From positions 1-64,000 of the forward strand of contig SFMG01000006.1 of assembly GCA_004554455.1 (NCBI GenBank): a DNA stretch of 64,000 bases, written 5' to 3'. The stretch is from Bacteroidales bacterium (lineage in GTDB: Bacteria; Bacteroidota; Bacteroidia; Bacteroidales; UBA932). Positions 43,231 to 51,939 of the stretch are shown here, piece by piece (position 1 is the first letter of the stretch; each line of letters starts with the position of its first letter). The notes under the pieces are model-generated. The model made no database searches, was not told where the DNA came from, and saw only the letters and a list, made by a program, of their open reading frames with translations. The position numbers and the translations under genes were made by a program.

Positions 43231-45812
43231 GAAGCATGAAACGAATCATGGTTGCGGCGCTTTCGCTGCTCTTTGCGACTGTCGGATGCAACAAGATTGC
43301 ACCGGGTGCAGAGATTGTCCCCGAGGAGGAAAGCGCTGACGCCGTGATAGCGGGCAGAATGATCGTCCAGCTTTCCGAAGAGGCGGCGCAGCGAATGGAA
43401 AATGGGGAGGATGTGTTCCGCGGAGTGGATGTCATTTCGGCGGAAAGGCTCTATCCTTATGACGAAGAATGGGAGGAAAGACACAGGGCGTGGGGCCTCC
43501 ATCAGTGGTATGTCCTTGATTATGACGAGAGTATCCCATCCACAAAGGCCGCCGGAGATCTGGGTATGATTGACGGTGTGGTCTATGTGGAGCAGCCACG
43601 TGAAATCTACAGCACGGCAAGCGTACCGGACGATCCTTTCTTCAACCAGCAGTGGCATTACTACAACGACGGAAGCCTGGCTGCCTCTTATACTGCCGGC
43701 TGCGATATCAATGTACTGCCCGTATGGAACAATTACACCGGAGGCAGTTCCGACGTGATTGTGGCCATTATCGACGGCGGTATCGACCTCAGCCACGAGG
43801 ACCTTTCGACAGTCTGCATACCGGGCGGCAGCGACGGAAGCAAGAACTTCGTAGATGACAGTTACTCCATAGTCGCCCACGACCACGGGACCCACGTCGC
43901 CGGAACGGTAGGCGCGATCAACGGCAACGGAAAGGGTGTCTGCGGCGTTGCGGGCGGCCTGGACGGCAGCGGAGGCGTGAAGCTGCTTTCCTGCCAGATA
44001 TTCCAATATGATCCGGAGACAAAAAAGGACAAGGGCGGCAATACCTACTCTGCAATGACATGGGCAGCCGACCACGGTGCCGTCATCGCCCAGAACAGCT
44101 GGGGCTACAAGTATAAGTCGGCTGCGGATGCCGCGGCGGGCGGAGTCGGATCGATGAAGACAGCCATAGACTACTTCATTGCGAACGCCGGTATGGACAA
44201 GAACGGCAAGCAGGTCGGCCCTATGGCCGGCGGAGTCGTGATATTCGCTGCCGGCAACGACGGCTGGCCCAACGGCTGGCCCGCCAAATATGAGCCTGTC
44301 ATAGCCGTGGGTGCCACAAACGGCTCTTTCAAGCGTTCTTCCTATTCGAATTACGGCTCCTGGGTGGATATATGCGCTCCGGGCGGAAATGCGGACGACG
44401 GCCATCTCATTTACAGCACCCTGCCCGGAAACTCGTATGGAAAGATGGAGGGCACGTCAATGGCCTGTCCTCACGTGTCGGGGGTGGCTGCGCTTCTGGT
44501 ATCCTATTTCGGGGGTCCCGGCTTTACCAATGAAATGCTCAAGGAAAGGCTGCTCGGCGGAGTCCACAAGGGAGTCGTCCCTTCGAATGCCCAGATCGGC
44601 GATCTGGTGGATGCCCTCGGTGCCTTCGCCTATGGCGGGACGATAGCTCCGGAAAAGGTTTCGTCCTATGAGGCAGAGGTCATTTCCAACAACATAGTGT
44701 TTTCTGCCGTACTTCCTTCGGATGAAGATGACGGCAAGGCCTGGGGACTGATGTTACTCGCCTCGGAGAACAGATCCGAACTTGCTGCCGCCGATCCGAA
44801 GAATCTCTCATCATCGGTGAGAAGCGCGACCGTCGTGGCCGGAGACGTGAAGGCCGGGGAAAGCCTGACGGGAATCATAGGAGGACTGAGGTTCTACACT
44901 GATTACCACGTGGCCGTATTGGCCTATGACTACAACGGCAATTATTCTTCCATATCGGAAATCGTCACGCTGAAGACCCTGGGCAACAATCCTCCGGACA
45001 TTCTCTGCTCCGAGTCCCTGCCTCTCAGCATAAAGGCCCACGAGAGCGTCAGCTTCAATATCGAGCTCAGCGATCCGGACCTTCACAGCGTGAGCGTGGA
45101 ATACCTTCCCGGCTCGGAAGCTTCCTGGATCACGAAGGTCAAAGACAATATTTGGCAGGTCAGCATCGACGGCAAGCTGGCAGAGTCCGGAGTCTATGAG
45201 GCCTTACTGACTGCCAGAGACAGTTACGGGGCTGAGTCGGAACTCGTGATAGGATATGAGATTCTCGAGAATCACGCGCCCGAAATCAGGACGGAAATGA
45301 ACGACCTGGCCTTTGACGCCGTCGGCGCCAGGATGGCAATCGATATGGAAGATTATATCTACGACCCGGACGGGGAACGGCTCAAGTACAGCATCAGCAT
45401 TTCCGACAGAAGTGTGCTCCACATCAACCCTAAGGATAATGTCTTGAATCTCACTACTTTGGACTATGGCAGGACGGATGTTGCAATCACCGCTTCGGAT
45501 GCCCGCGGCCTGAGTTGCGTCTTCACTTTCCACGTGCTCATCCGCGACCCTGAATCCCCGGCCTCCATTTACCCAAGCCCGCTCGTGAAGGATGGGGAGG
45601 GCAGATATATGCTCCATATCAGCGGCAGTGCCCCGGCCGAGACCTATGTGAAGATCAGCTCGTCTTCCGGCAATGTCGTTTTCGAGGGCAAGGGCGAGTC
45701 CGATGCCTTCACTCCTTTCAATGTGGATATGACTGCCTGCGCAGCCGGCCTCTATCGCGTGAGCGTAGAGATAGAAGGCAGGCGTACCGTAAGGGATATA
45801 GTCAAGCTTTAG
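43227..45812 (+). CDS. Subtilisin-like (S8) serine protease with lipobox and T9SS-type tail (right arm)
   Basis: An 861-residue protease. The start at 43227 is chosen because ATGA overlaps the previous stop; 43236 is an alternative three codons in. The lipoprotein signal ends LLFATVGC. The propeptide phrase ERLYPYDEEWEERHRAWGLHQWY closely matches the left-arm subtilase (ERMFPDAGEWEERHRAKGLHRWY), showing common ancestry. Catalytic Asp183 (VAIIDGGIDL), His220 (HDHGTHVAG), Ser411 (GTSMACPHVSG); oxyanion Asn in FAAGNDGW. After it come a fibronectin-III-like region (about 470-590), two cadherin/Ig-like segments and a T9SS-type tail (ASIYPSPL ... AAGLYRVSVEIEGRRTVRDIVKL). It is 190 residues longer than the left-arm homologue because of the extra domains. 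The PorV/PorQ-like gene follows. Confidence 0.93.
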   Translation: MRSMKRIMVAALSLLFATVGCNKIAPGAEIVPEEESADAVIAGRMIVQLSEEAAQRMENGEDVFRGVDVISAERLYPYDEEWEERHRAWGLHQWYVLDYDESIPSTKAAGDLGMIDGVVYVEQPREIYSTASVPDDPFFNQQWHYYNDGSLAASYTAGCDINVLPVWNNYTGGSSDVIVAIIDGGIDLSHEDLSTVCIPGGSDGSKNFVDDSYSIVAHDHGTHVAGTVGAINGNGKGVCGVAGGLDGSGGVKLLSCQIFQYDPETKKDKGGNTYSAMTWAADHGAVIAQNSWGYKYKSAADAAAGGVGSMKTAIDYFIANAGMDKNGKQVGPMAGGVVIFAAGNDGWPNGWPAKYEPVIAVGATNGSFKRSSYSNYGSWVDICAPGGNADDGHLIYSTLPGNSYGKMEGTSMACPHVSGVAALLVSYFGGPGFTNEMLKERLLGGVHKGVVPSNAQIGDLVDALGAFAYGGTIAPEKVSSYEAEVISNNIVFSAVLPSDEDDGKAWGLMLLASENRSELAAADPKNLSSSVRSATVVAGDVKAGESLTGIIGGLRFYTDYHVAVLAYDYNGNYSSISEIVTLKTLGNNPPDILCSESLPLSIKAHESVSFNIELSDPDLHSVSVEYLPGSEASWITKVKDNIWQVSIDGKLAESGVYEALLTARDSYGAESELVIGYEILENHAPEIRTEMNDLAFDAVGARMAIDMEDYIYDPDGERLKYSISISDRSVLHINPKDNVLNLTTLDYGRTDVAITASDARGLSCVFTFHVLIRDPESPASIYPSPLVKDGEGRYMLHISGSAPAETYVKISSSSGNVVFEGKGESDAFTPFNVDMTACAAGLYRVSVEIEGRRTVRDIVKL

Positions 45813-45858
45813 TAATCTTCAAATATTACTTGCTTAAGCTTCAAAATATGCTGAAACG

Positions 45859-46827
45859 ATGAAAATTAAAATCATATACGCAGCTTTGGCCGCAGCCCTG
45901 TTCACTTTCGGGACTCCTCTCGCCGCACAGGAGGATGCCGTTGCGGAAAGCAGCGCCGCCCTGCCTTTCACAGCCATACAGAGGGACCCGGTTTCCGCCG
46001 CGATGGGCGGCACCCTGCTGGGCTCTGCGGCTTCCGGAGCAGCTTCCGCCTGGTCCTCTTTTTCGAATCCGGCTGCATTGCCCTATTCGCAGGAGCGTTT
46101 TTCCGTGGGCCTGGCCTACCAGCTCTGGCAGCCGAGTTCGTCAAACAATCTTTGCCTTGGGGCAGGCGTGAACATCAAAGACAAATTCGGAGTGTCCGCC
46201 GGCCTTGCCCTGGGCCTGAATCCCGGCATTGCTTACGTTGACGACAGCGGCAATGTGGGAAAGACATTCAAGCCCACAGACCTGCAGGCCAACATAGGTT
46301 TTTCCTACCGCTTCGTGAGCTTTCTTTCCCTGGGTGTGAACGCCCGTTATGCGATGTCGGAACTGAGCCCGGAATACCGGCTCTCGGCCCTGCTTTTCGA
46401 TGCATCCCTGATGGCCTCCCTGGGTGATTTTCAGCTTATGGCCGGGGTTTCCAACCTGGGTACCCGCGCTTCTTACGGCAAGTCCTCGGGCCTGTCCGTG
46501 AGCTATCCCGTGCCGTCTTCACTGGATCTCGCCCTGTCCTGGTCCCGAGTATTCGGAGGGGATCACAAACTGGCCCTGGCAGCCGACGGCCGCTGGTACT
46601 TCTCCGGCTTCGGCATTGCCGCGTCCGCCGGCGCCTCCTACTGCTGGAGAGATATGCTCTCCTTCAGGGCGGGCTACCATTACGGCGCCCGTATGGACGC
46701 CGATTACGCCAGTCTGGGAGCGGGCGTGAAATTCTATGGCGTCGCACTGGACTTCACCATATTATTGGCAGGAAGCTCCAACCCTGTGGCGAATACCATA
46801 GCGGTCGGAGCTTCGTACAGTTTCTGA
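45859..46827 (+). CDS. PorV/PorQ-family outer-membrane beta-barrel (right arm)
   Basis: A 322-residue protein with a signal peptide (MKIKIIYAALAAALFTFGTPLAAQ) and the family opening LPFTAIQRDPVSAAMGGTLLGSA...SNPAALPYSQ. It aligns along its whole length with the left-arm barrel at 21651: YQLWQPSSSNN versus LWQPSSTNY, SFRAGYHYGARMDADYASLGAG versus AIRAGYHYGKLVPSHASLGAG. It ends in SYSF, a typical barrel terminus. Last gene of the rightward cluster, directly after a T9SS-tailed subtilase as in the left arm. Convergent with the nucleoside transporter, with only 12 bp between stop codons. Confidence 0.84.
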   Translation: MKIKIIYAALAAALFTFGTPLAAQEDAVAESSAALPFTAIQRDPVSAAMGGTLLGSAASGAASAWSSFSNPAALPYSQERFSVGLAYQLWQPSSSNNLCLGAGVNIKDKFGVSAGLALGLNPGIAYVDDSGNVGKTFKPTDLQANIGFSYRFVSFLSLGVNARYAMSELSPEYRLSALLFDASLMASLGDFQLMAGVSNLGTRASYGKSSGLSVSYPVPSSLDLALSWSRVFGGDHKLALAADGRWYFSGFGIAASAGASYCWRDMLSFRAGYHYGARMDADYASLGAGVKFYGVALDFTILLAGSSNPVANTIAVGASYSF

Positions 46828-46839
46828 TTATCTCAGGTC

Positions 46840-48069
46840 TCAGGCCTTTTCGACCTTTGTGGACGGGGCTTTGAAGAAGATGGCGAAGAGTACGGCAATC
46901 ACGAGGGCATAGCCCGCAAAGATGTACCAGGAATTCGGCCATCCGACATAATCCACGATGAAGCCGGCGGCGTAGGAGCCTATGAAGGCACCGAAGCCGT
47001 TGGTCATCATCATAAACACACCCTGGGCGCTGGCGCTGATGCTCTTCTCGGTCTCCTGTTCCACGAAGAGGGCTCCGGAGATGTTGAAGAAATCGAAGGC
47101 TACTCCATATACTATCATAGAGATAATGAACATCCATACGCCCGGGCCGGGGTTGCCGCTGCCGAGCAGGCCGAAGCGGAATACCCAGGCAACCATCGAG
47201 ATGAGCATAACCTTCTTGATGCCGAACTTCCTGAGGAAGAAAGGAATGAGGAGTATGCAGAGGGCCTCGGAAATCTGGGAGAGGGAAATGAGCATCACGG
47301 AGTGCTTGACGCCGAAGGTGTTCTGGTAGATCTCCTGCTCGCCGAAACTCTTTATGTAGCCGTCGGCGAAGGTGTTGGTAACCTGCAGGCACATGCCCAG
47401 GAGCATTGAGAAAATGAAGAATATGGCCATTTTCTTCTCCTTGAAGAGACTGAAGGCCTTCAGGCCGAGTTTCTCGACGAGGCTCTGTTCACCCGATACC
47501 GGCTTTACAGGGCACTTAGGCATCGTGAATGCGAAGATGGCAAGTATCACGCTGAGTCCGGCGGAGAGCCAGAGCTGTACGTGGCTCTGGGAGAAGCCCA
47601 GCAGGTCCACGGCCCACATGGAGGCGATGAAGCCTATGGTGCCCCACACCCTCAGAGGCGGGAAGTCCTTGACCGGGTCGAGCCCGACGGCGTAGAGGGC
47701 GTTGTAGCCCACCGTGTTGTTGAGCGCGATGGTAGGCATAAAGAACAGCACGGCGCCGAGCATCATAGGATATATGGCTGCATAGCTGGTCATGAAAGAT
47801 GCGCCGACCAGGAAGGCGGCGGTCAGGAAGTGGCAGAGCCCGAATACTTTCTGGGCCTGCATCCACCTGTCTGCGACTATGCCCATAAGCGTAGGCATAA
47901 AAATGGAGGCAATGCCCTGAAGGGCGTAGAAACTGCCTATCTGCACTGGGGTGAAGCCGAGCTTGCCGCCCAGATAGGAACCGAGGGAAATGAGCCACGC
48001 TCCCCATGCGCCGAATTCCAGAAAGTTCAGAATTCCGATCTTGATACGAATAGATGTTGTCTTCATCAC
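46840..48069 (-). CDS. Nucleoside transporter, NupG/XapB-type MFS
   Basis: A 409-residue inner-membrane protein with about twelve hydrophobic segments. The opening KIGILNFLEFGAWGAWLISLGSYL and the phrases LNNTVGYNAL, FPPLRVWGTIGFI and ISASAQGVFMMMTNGFGAFIGSY are characteristic of the nucleoside:proton symporter branch (NupG/XapB). Substrate class is inferred from family; the specific nucleoside is not known. Two adjacent ATGs (48069 and 48066) are possible starts. It is transcribed divergently from tgt. Confidence 0.85.
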   Translation of the reverse strand: MMKTTSIRIKIGILNFLEFGAWGAWLISLGSYLGGKLGFTPVQIGSFYALQGIASIFMPTLMGIVADRWMQAQKVFGLCHFLTAAFLVGASFMTSYAAIYPMMLGAVLFFMPTIALNNTVGYNALYAVGLDPVKDFPPLRVWGTIGFIASMWAVDLLGFSQSHVQLWLSAGLSVILAIFAFTMPKCPVKPVSGEQSLVEKLGLKAFSLFKEKKMAIFFIFSMLLGMCLQVTNTFADGYIKSFGEQEIYQNTFGVKHSVMLISLSQISEALCILLIPFFLRKFGIKKVMLISMVAWVFRFGLLGSGNPGPGVWMFIISMIVYGVAFDFFNISGALFVEQETEKSISASAQGVFMMMTNGFGAFIGSYAAGFIVDYVGWPNSWYIFAGYALVIAVLFAIFFKAPSTKVEKA

Positions 48070-48116
48070 TGGTCTTTTGTGGTTTCAAGCTGCCGCCTTT
48101 GGGACGCGGCAACGGG

Positions 48117-48124
48117 CAAAGATA
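48117..48124 (-). promoter_or_regulatory. -7 box of the nucleoside transporter (TATCTTTG)
   Basis: An exact TAnnTTTG match on the minus strand, 47 bp before the start codon and 22 bp from the divergent tgt -7 box. Confidence 0.6.
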
Positions 48125-48146
48125 CAAGAATTCACGCAACTTTTAC

Positions 48147-48154
48147 TATATTTG
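48147..48154 (+). promoter_or_regulatory. -7 box of tgt operon (TATATTTG)
   Basis: An exact match 23 bp before the tgt start. The extended sequence TATATTTGGCGTCTGAT differs by one base from that in front of aroB. Confidence 0.65.
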
Positions 48155-48177
48155 GCGTCTGATTTATTGTAGTATAT

Positions 48178-49314
48178 ATGACTTTCAGATTCACCAGGAC
48201 GGCCACGGATCCGAACAGTGCGGCCAGATGCGGAGTGCTTGAAACGGCGCACGGCAGCATCAGGACCCCCATTTTCATGCCTGTCGGAACGGTCGGTTCG
48301 GTAAAGGGAGTTTACCATAGGGACCTCAAGGAGGACATAGGCGCCGAGATCATACTCGGCAACACATATCATCTCTACCTGCGCCCGGGGCTTGACATAT
48401 TGCGCAAGGCGGGCGGACTGCACCGCTTCGAGAGCTGGGACAGGCCCATACTCACGGACAGCGGCGGTTTCCAGGTCTTCTCCCTTACCGGAATACGCAA
48501 GCTCAGCGAAGAGGGCTGCACCTTCAGCAGCCATATAGACGGTTCCCGCCACTGCTTCACCCCCGAGAACAATGTGGACACCCAGAGGATAATAGGGGCG
48601 GACATAATGATGGCCCTGGACGAGTGCTGTCCGGGCGACGCCGATATCAAGTACGCGCGCAAGTCCCTGAACCTCACCAAGAACTGGCTCGAAAGATGGA
48701 ACCGCAAGTTCCGCGAGAGCGATCCGGTTTATGACTATGAGCAGACTTTCTTCCCTATAATCCAGGGCTGCGTCTATCCCGAGCTCCGCGTCGAGGCGGC
48801 TGAACATGCGCTGCAGTTCGCGGATGCCGGAATCGCGATAGGCGGCCTGGCCGTGGGAGAGCCTACCGAGCAGATGTACGAAATGCTGGAAGTGCTCAAT
48901 CCCGTGATTCCGCAGGACAAGGCCCGCTATCTTATGGGCGTGGGAACCCCGGCCAACATACTCGAAGCCATTGCCAGGGGAGTGGATATGTTCGACTGCG
49001 TGATGCCGACCCGCAACGGCCGCAACGGAATGCTTTTCACCTGGAACGGCATAATGAACATGCGCAACGCCAAGTGGGCTGACGATTTCAGCGAACTGGA
49101 CCCATCGGGCAGCTCCTTCGTGGACCACAGCTACACCAGGGCCTATGTGCGCCATCTCTTCGTGGCAGGGGAAATGTTCGCGGCGCAGATAGCCAGCGAA
49201 CACAACCTGGCCTTCTATCTGGATCTGGTCAGGGAGGCCCGCAAACATATAGAGGCCGGCGACTTCGCCGCCTGGAAGGACGTGACGGTCAAGAGAATAA
49301 GTCAAAGACTGTAG
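48178..49314 (+). CDS. tgt: Queuine/preQ1 tRNA-guanine transglycosylase, zinc site absent
   Basis: A 378-residue TIM-barrel enzyme exchanging guanine-34 for preQ1 in GUN-anticodon tRNAs. The family motifs TPIFMPVGTVGSVKGV, GNTYHLYLRPG, LTDSGGFQVFSL, GGLAVGE and the nucleophile region GVDMFDCVMPTRNGRNG are intact. The C-terminal zinc site is altered: where the usual motif has CxCxxC before YTRAY, this protein reads GSSFVD (Gly, Ser, Asp at the three Cys positions); the later histidine in SEHNL remains. This may be a lineage trait. First gene of a probable five-gene operon through 53784. Confidence 0.94.
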   Translation: MTFRFTRTATDPNSAARCGVLETAHGSIRTPIFMPVGTVGSVKGVYHRDLKEDIGAEIILGNTYHLYLRPGLDILRKAGGLHRFESWDRPILTDSGGFQVFSLTGIRKLSEEGCTFSSHIDGSRHCFTPENNVDTQRIIGADIMMALDECCPGDADIKYARKSLNLTKNWLERWNRKFRESDPVYDYEQTFFPIIQGCVYPELRVEAAEHALQFADAGIAIGGLAVGEPTEQMYEMLEVLNPVIPQDKARYLMGVGTPANILEAIARGVDMFDCVMPTRNGRNGMLFTWNGIMNMRNAKWADDFSELDPSGSSFVDHSYTRAYVRHLFVAGEMFAAQIASEHNLAFYLDLVREARKHIEAGDFAAWKDVTVKRISQRL

Positions 49315-49317
49315 GCA

Positions 49318-50412
49318 ATGAAGAATCTGAGGCTGAGAATACTGGACCGCTACATAATGAGGAAGTTCATCTTTACCTTCCTCGGCTCCATCGTGATGAT
49401 AGTGGGCATCATCATCATCTTCGACATCAGCGAGCACATAGACGACTTCGTCAGCCGTCAGGCCCCGCTCAGGGCCGTGGTCCTGGACTTCTACCTGAAC
49501 CTGATCCCGTACTATGTGAATATGTTCAGCCCTCTTTTCGTTTTCATTACGGTGATCATATTCACGTCCAGGATGGCCGCTAATTCCGAATTCATAGCCA
49601 TATTGTCCTGCGGCATCAGTTTCCGCCGCCTGCTGCTGCCCTATATGCTTTCGGCCCTGATGATTTTCGCACTGTCGCTCTCGCTGAACCATTTCGTCAT
49701 CCCGAGGGCAAATGTGAGGCGCATCCAGTTCGAAGCCAAGTACATAAAGGATTCGGACCACAACTTCAACCGCAATATCCATTACCAGATATCCCCGGGC
49801 GAATTCGCCTATGTGGAGTCTTTCAGCAACTGGAACAACACGGCCTACAAGTTCACCCTCGAGAAAGTGGATGGCAACCGCCTCGTATCCAAGATCAGCG
49901 CTGAGAGTGCCGTGTGGGACACCGTAAACTGCAGTTGGCGGCTCAAGAAATATTTCATACGCGAATACAGCGAAGGCCTTGAAGACAAGATACGCAGCGG
50001 CGCCCAGCTCGACACCGTGATCAATCTTACCGCCGACGATTTCAAACGCAACAAAAAGACGGTCACTACCCTGCCCCGCAACGATCTCAACAATCTGATA
50101 CAGACGCAGAAACTGCGTGGAGATGCGAACGTGAACCAGAGTCTCATCGAGAAGCACACCCGCACGGCGCTTCCGTTCTCGGCCTTCATACTCACCATAA
50201 TGGGCGTCGCGCTCTCTTCCCGCAAGAAGAGGGGCGGCATAGGCGTCAACATCGCCGTCGGCATAGCCCTGGCCTTCACTTACATATTGTTCCTCCGTTT
50301 CAGCGAAATGTTTGTATATACGGACACCCTGCCGCCGTTCGTAGCCTTGTGGCTGCCGAATCTGATATATGCGGTCATCGCAGGGGCACTGTACCGTATG
50401 GCTCCAAAATAA
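49318..50412 (+). CDS. LptF/LptG-family permease (YjgP/YjgQ)
   Basis: A 364-residue inner-membrane protein with three N-terminal and three C-terminal transmembrane segments around a large periplasmic beta domain (about 130-270). The opening LRILDRYIMRKFIFTFLGSIVMIVGIIIIFDISEHIDDF and FVFITVIIFTSRMAANSEFIAILSCGISFRRLL are typical. It corresponds to the permease subunits of the lipopolysaccharide-exporting LptB2FG transporter. Only one such gene is present here, 3 bp after tgt; F versus G cannot be decided. Confidence 0.9.
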   Translation: MKNLRLRILDRYIMRKFIFTFLGSIVMIVGIIIIFDISEHIDDFVSRQAPLRAVVLDFYLNLIPYYVNMFSPLFVFITVIIFTSRMAANSEFIAILSCGISFRRLLLPYMLSALMIFALSLSLNHFVIPRANVRRIQFEAKYIKDSDHNFNRNIHYQISPGEFAYVESFSNWNNTAYKFTLEKVDGNRLVSKISAESAVWDTVNCSWRLKKYFIREYSEGLEDKIRSGAQLDTVINLTADDFKRNKKTVTTLPRNDLNNLIQTQKLRGDANVNQSLIEKHTRTALPFSAFILTIMGVALSSRKKRGGIGVNIAVGIALAFTYILFLRFSEMFVYTDTLPPFVALWLPNLIYAVIAGALYRMAPK

Positions 50413-50419
50413 AAGTGAT

Positions 50420-51913
50420 ATGCTTAGAAAAATCAGGACGACTCTCGCCATTCTTTTCTGCTTTGCCGTTGCTCTGCTGTTTCTCGACTTCAGTGGCAGC
50501 ATCCACGCATGGCTTGGCTGGATGGCGAAAGTGCAGTTTTTCCCGGCCGTTCTGGCCCTGAATTTCATCGTCGTTGCGGCCTTGCTGCTGCTCACCTTCG
50601 TGTTCGGCAGGGTTTACTGTTCGGTAATATGCCCTCTGGGCGTATTTCAGGACGCGGTTTCCTGGCTCAGGGGCCGTCTGCGCAAGAAGGACCGCTTCCG
50701 CTTCCGTTTCCGCAAGGAGCACCGCCTGCTCCGCTACGGGGTGCTGCTGGCCTTCGTGCTTGCCTTCATCTTCGGCGCCGGCTGTTTCGCTGCCCTGATA
50801 GAGCCGTACAGCGCCTTCGGACGCATGATGAATGCCCTGGCCGCCCCGCTCTGGCAGTGGACGAACAATGGGCTTGCCGCAATCAGCGAGCATTTCTCCT
50901 CATACGCCTTCTATAATAAAGAGGTATGGCTGCGCAGTCTTCCGCTGCTCATAGTTTCGCTGCTGACCCTCGTGGTGCTCGTCGTACTCGCCTGGGTAGG
51001 CGGCCGCAGCTGGTGTAACAATATATGCCCTGTCGGCACCATACTGGGCAGCGTTTCCCGCTATTCGCTCTTCGGTCCGAAAATAGACGCCGGCAAATGC
51101 GTGGGCTGCCATCTCTGCGACAGGCAGTGCAAGGCCTCCTGCATAAATTCCGCAGAGCACAAGGTGGATACGAGCCGCTGCGTCGCCTGCTTCGACTGCG
51201 TGGACAGCTGCCATCACGGGGCCATCAGATACGGCTTCCGCTACGGGCGCAAGCCGACCAAAGCCACTAATCCCGACAGCACCAAACGCGCCTTCCTGAG
51301 CGCCACGGCACTCGTGGCCGGCTCCGCCATGCTCAAGGCCCAGGATTTCGGCGGCGACGGCGGTCTCGCGCCAGTTGTCGCAAAACAGAGTCCAAAGCGG
51401 GATACCCGCATCACCCCTCCGGGTTCTGTGAGTCTGGACAATATGGCCAGGCATTGCATTTCCTGCCAGCTTTGCGTGAGCGTATGCCCCAATGACGTGC
51501 TCCGACCTTCGTCCTCGCTGCTGAATCTGATGCAGCCGGAGCTTTCCTTCGACAGGGGTTGGTGCCGTCCGGAGTGTACCCGCTGCTCCGAAGTATGCCC
51601 TGCAGGCGCCATATTGAAGATAAGTCGCGAAGAGAAGAGTGCCATACATGTGGGCCACGCGGTGGTGGATATATGGACCTGCGTCACGGCTAACGGCGAG
51701 AGCTGCGGCAACTGTGCCCGCCACTGTCCGGCCGGCGCCATACGTATGGTTCAGAACGAATTCGATCCGGAGGGCCCGAGGACGCCTTCGGTCAACGAAG
51801 AGCGTTGCCTGGGTTGCGGCGCCTGCGAATATGTCTGCCCTGTAAGGCCGTTGAGCGCCATACACGTAGAGGGCAACGTCGTGCACCACGACGAAAGGAA
51901 CGAAAGCAAGTAG
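50420..51913 (+). CDS. NapH-NapG-like fused iron-sulfur membrane protein
   Basis: A 497-residue protein. The N-terminal ~270 residues resemble NapH: about four membrane segments, two CxxxCP motifs (GRVYCSVICPLGVFQD and GRSWCNNICPVGTILG), then two 4Fe-4S motifs (CVGCHLCDRQC and CVACFDCVDSC). A second hydrophobic segment (RAFLSATALVAGSAMLKA, about 293-310) resembles a Tat-type anchor. It is followed by a NapG-like part starting ITPPGS, with four more cysteine clusters: CISCQLCVSVCP, CxxxCTRCSEVCP, CGNCARHCP and CLGCGACEYVCP. In other bacteria NapG and NapH are separate and together oxidise quinol and pass electrons to a periplasmic partner. The next gene is an iron-sulfur aldo/keto reductase, a likely partner. 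Confidence 0.84.
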   Translation: MLRKIRTTLAILFCFAVALLFLDFSGSIHAWLGWMAKVQFFPAVLALNFIVVAALLLLTFVFGRVYCSVICPLGVFQDAVSWLRGRLRKKDRFRFRFRKEHRLLRYGVLLAFVLAFIFGAGCFAALIEPYSAFGRMMNALAAPLWQWTNNGLAAISEHFSSYAFYNKEVWLRSLPLLIVSLLTLVVLVVLAWVGGRSWCNNICPVGTILGSVSRYSLFGPKIDAGKCVGCHLCDRQCKASCINSAEHKVDTSRCVACFDCVDSCHHGAIRYGFRYGRKPTKATNPDSTKRAFLSATALVAGSAMLKAQDFGGDGGLAPVVAKQSPKRDTRITPPGSVSLDNMARHCISCQLCVSVCPNDVLRPSSSLLNLMQPELSFDRGWCRPECTRCSEVCPAGAILKISREEKSAIHVGHAVVDIWTCVTANGESCGNCARHCPAGAIRMVQNEFDPEGPRTPSVNEERCLGCGACEYVCPVRPLSAIHVEGNVVHHDERNESK

Positions 51914-51939
51914 ATATACATTCATATAGCCAAAGATAT

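Noticed and set aside
21651..46827. Prophage, integrative element or insertion sequence carrying the accessory cluster
   Set aside because: No integrase, transposase, relaxase, phage gene, flanking tRNA or direct repeat was found at either boundary.
48085..50595. 836-codon open frame on the minus strand
   Set aside because: It lies antisense to tgt, the LptF/G gene and the start of the NapH-like gene. Its translation is rich in His, Arg, Glu and Gln with no domain, a shadow of the GC-rich codon pattern of the real genes.
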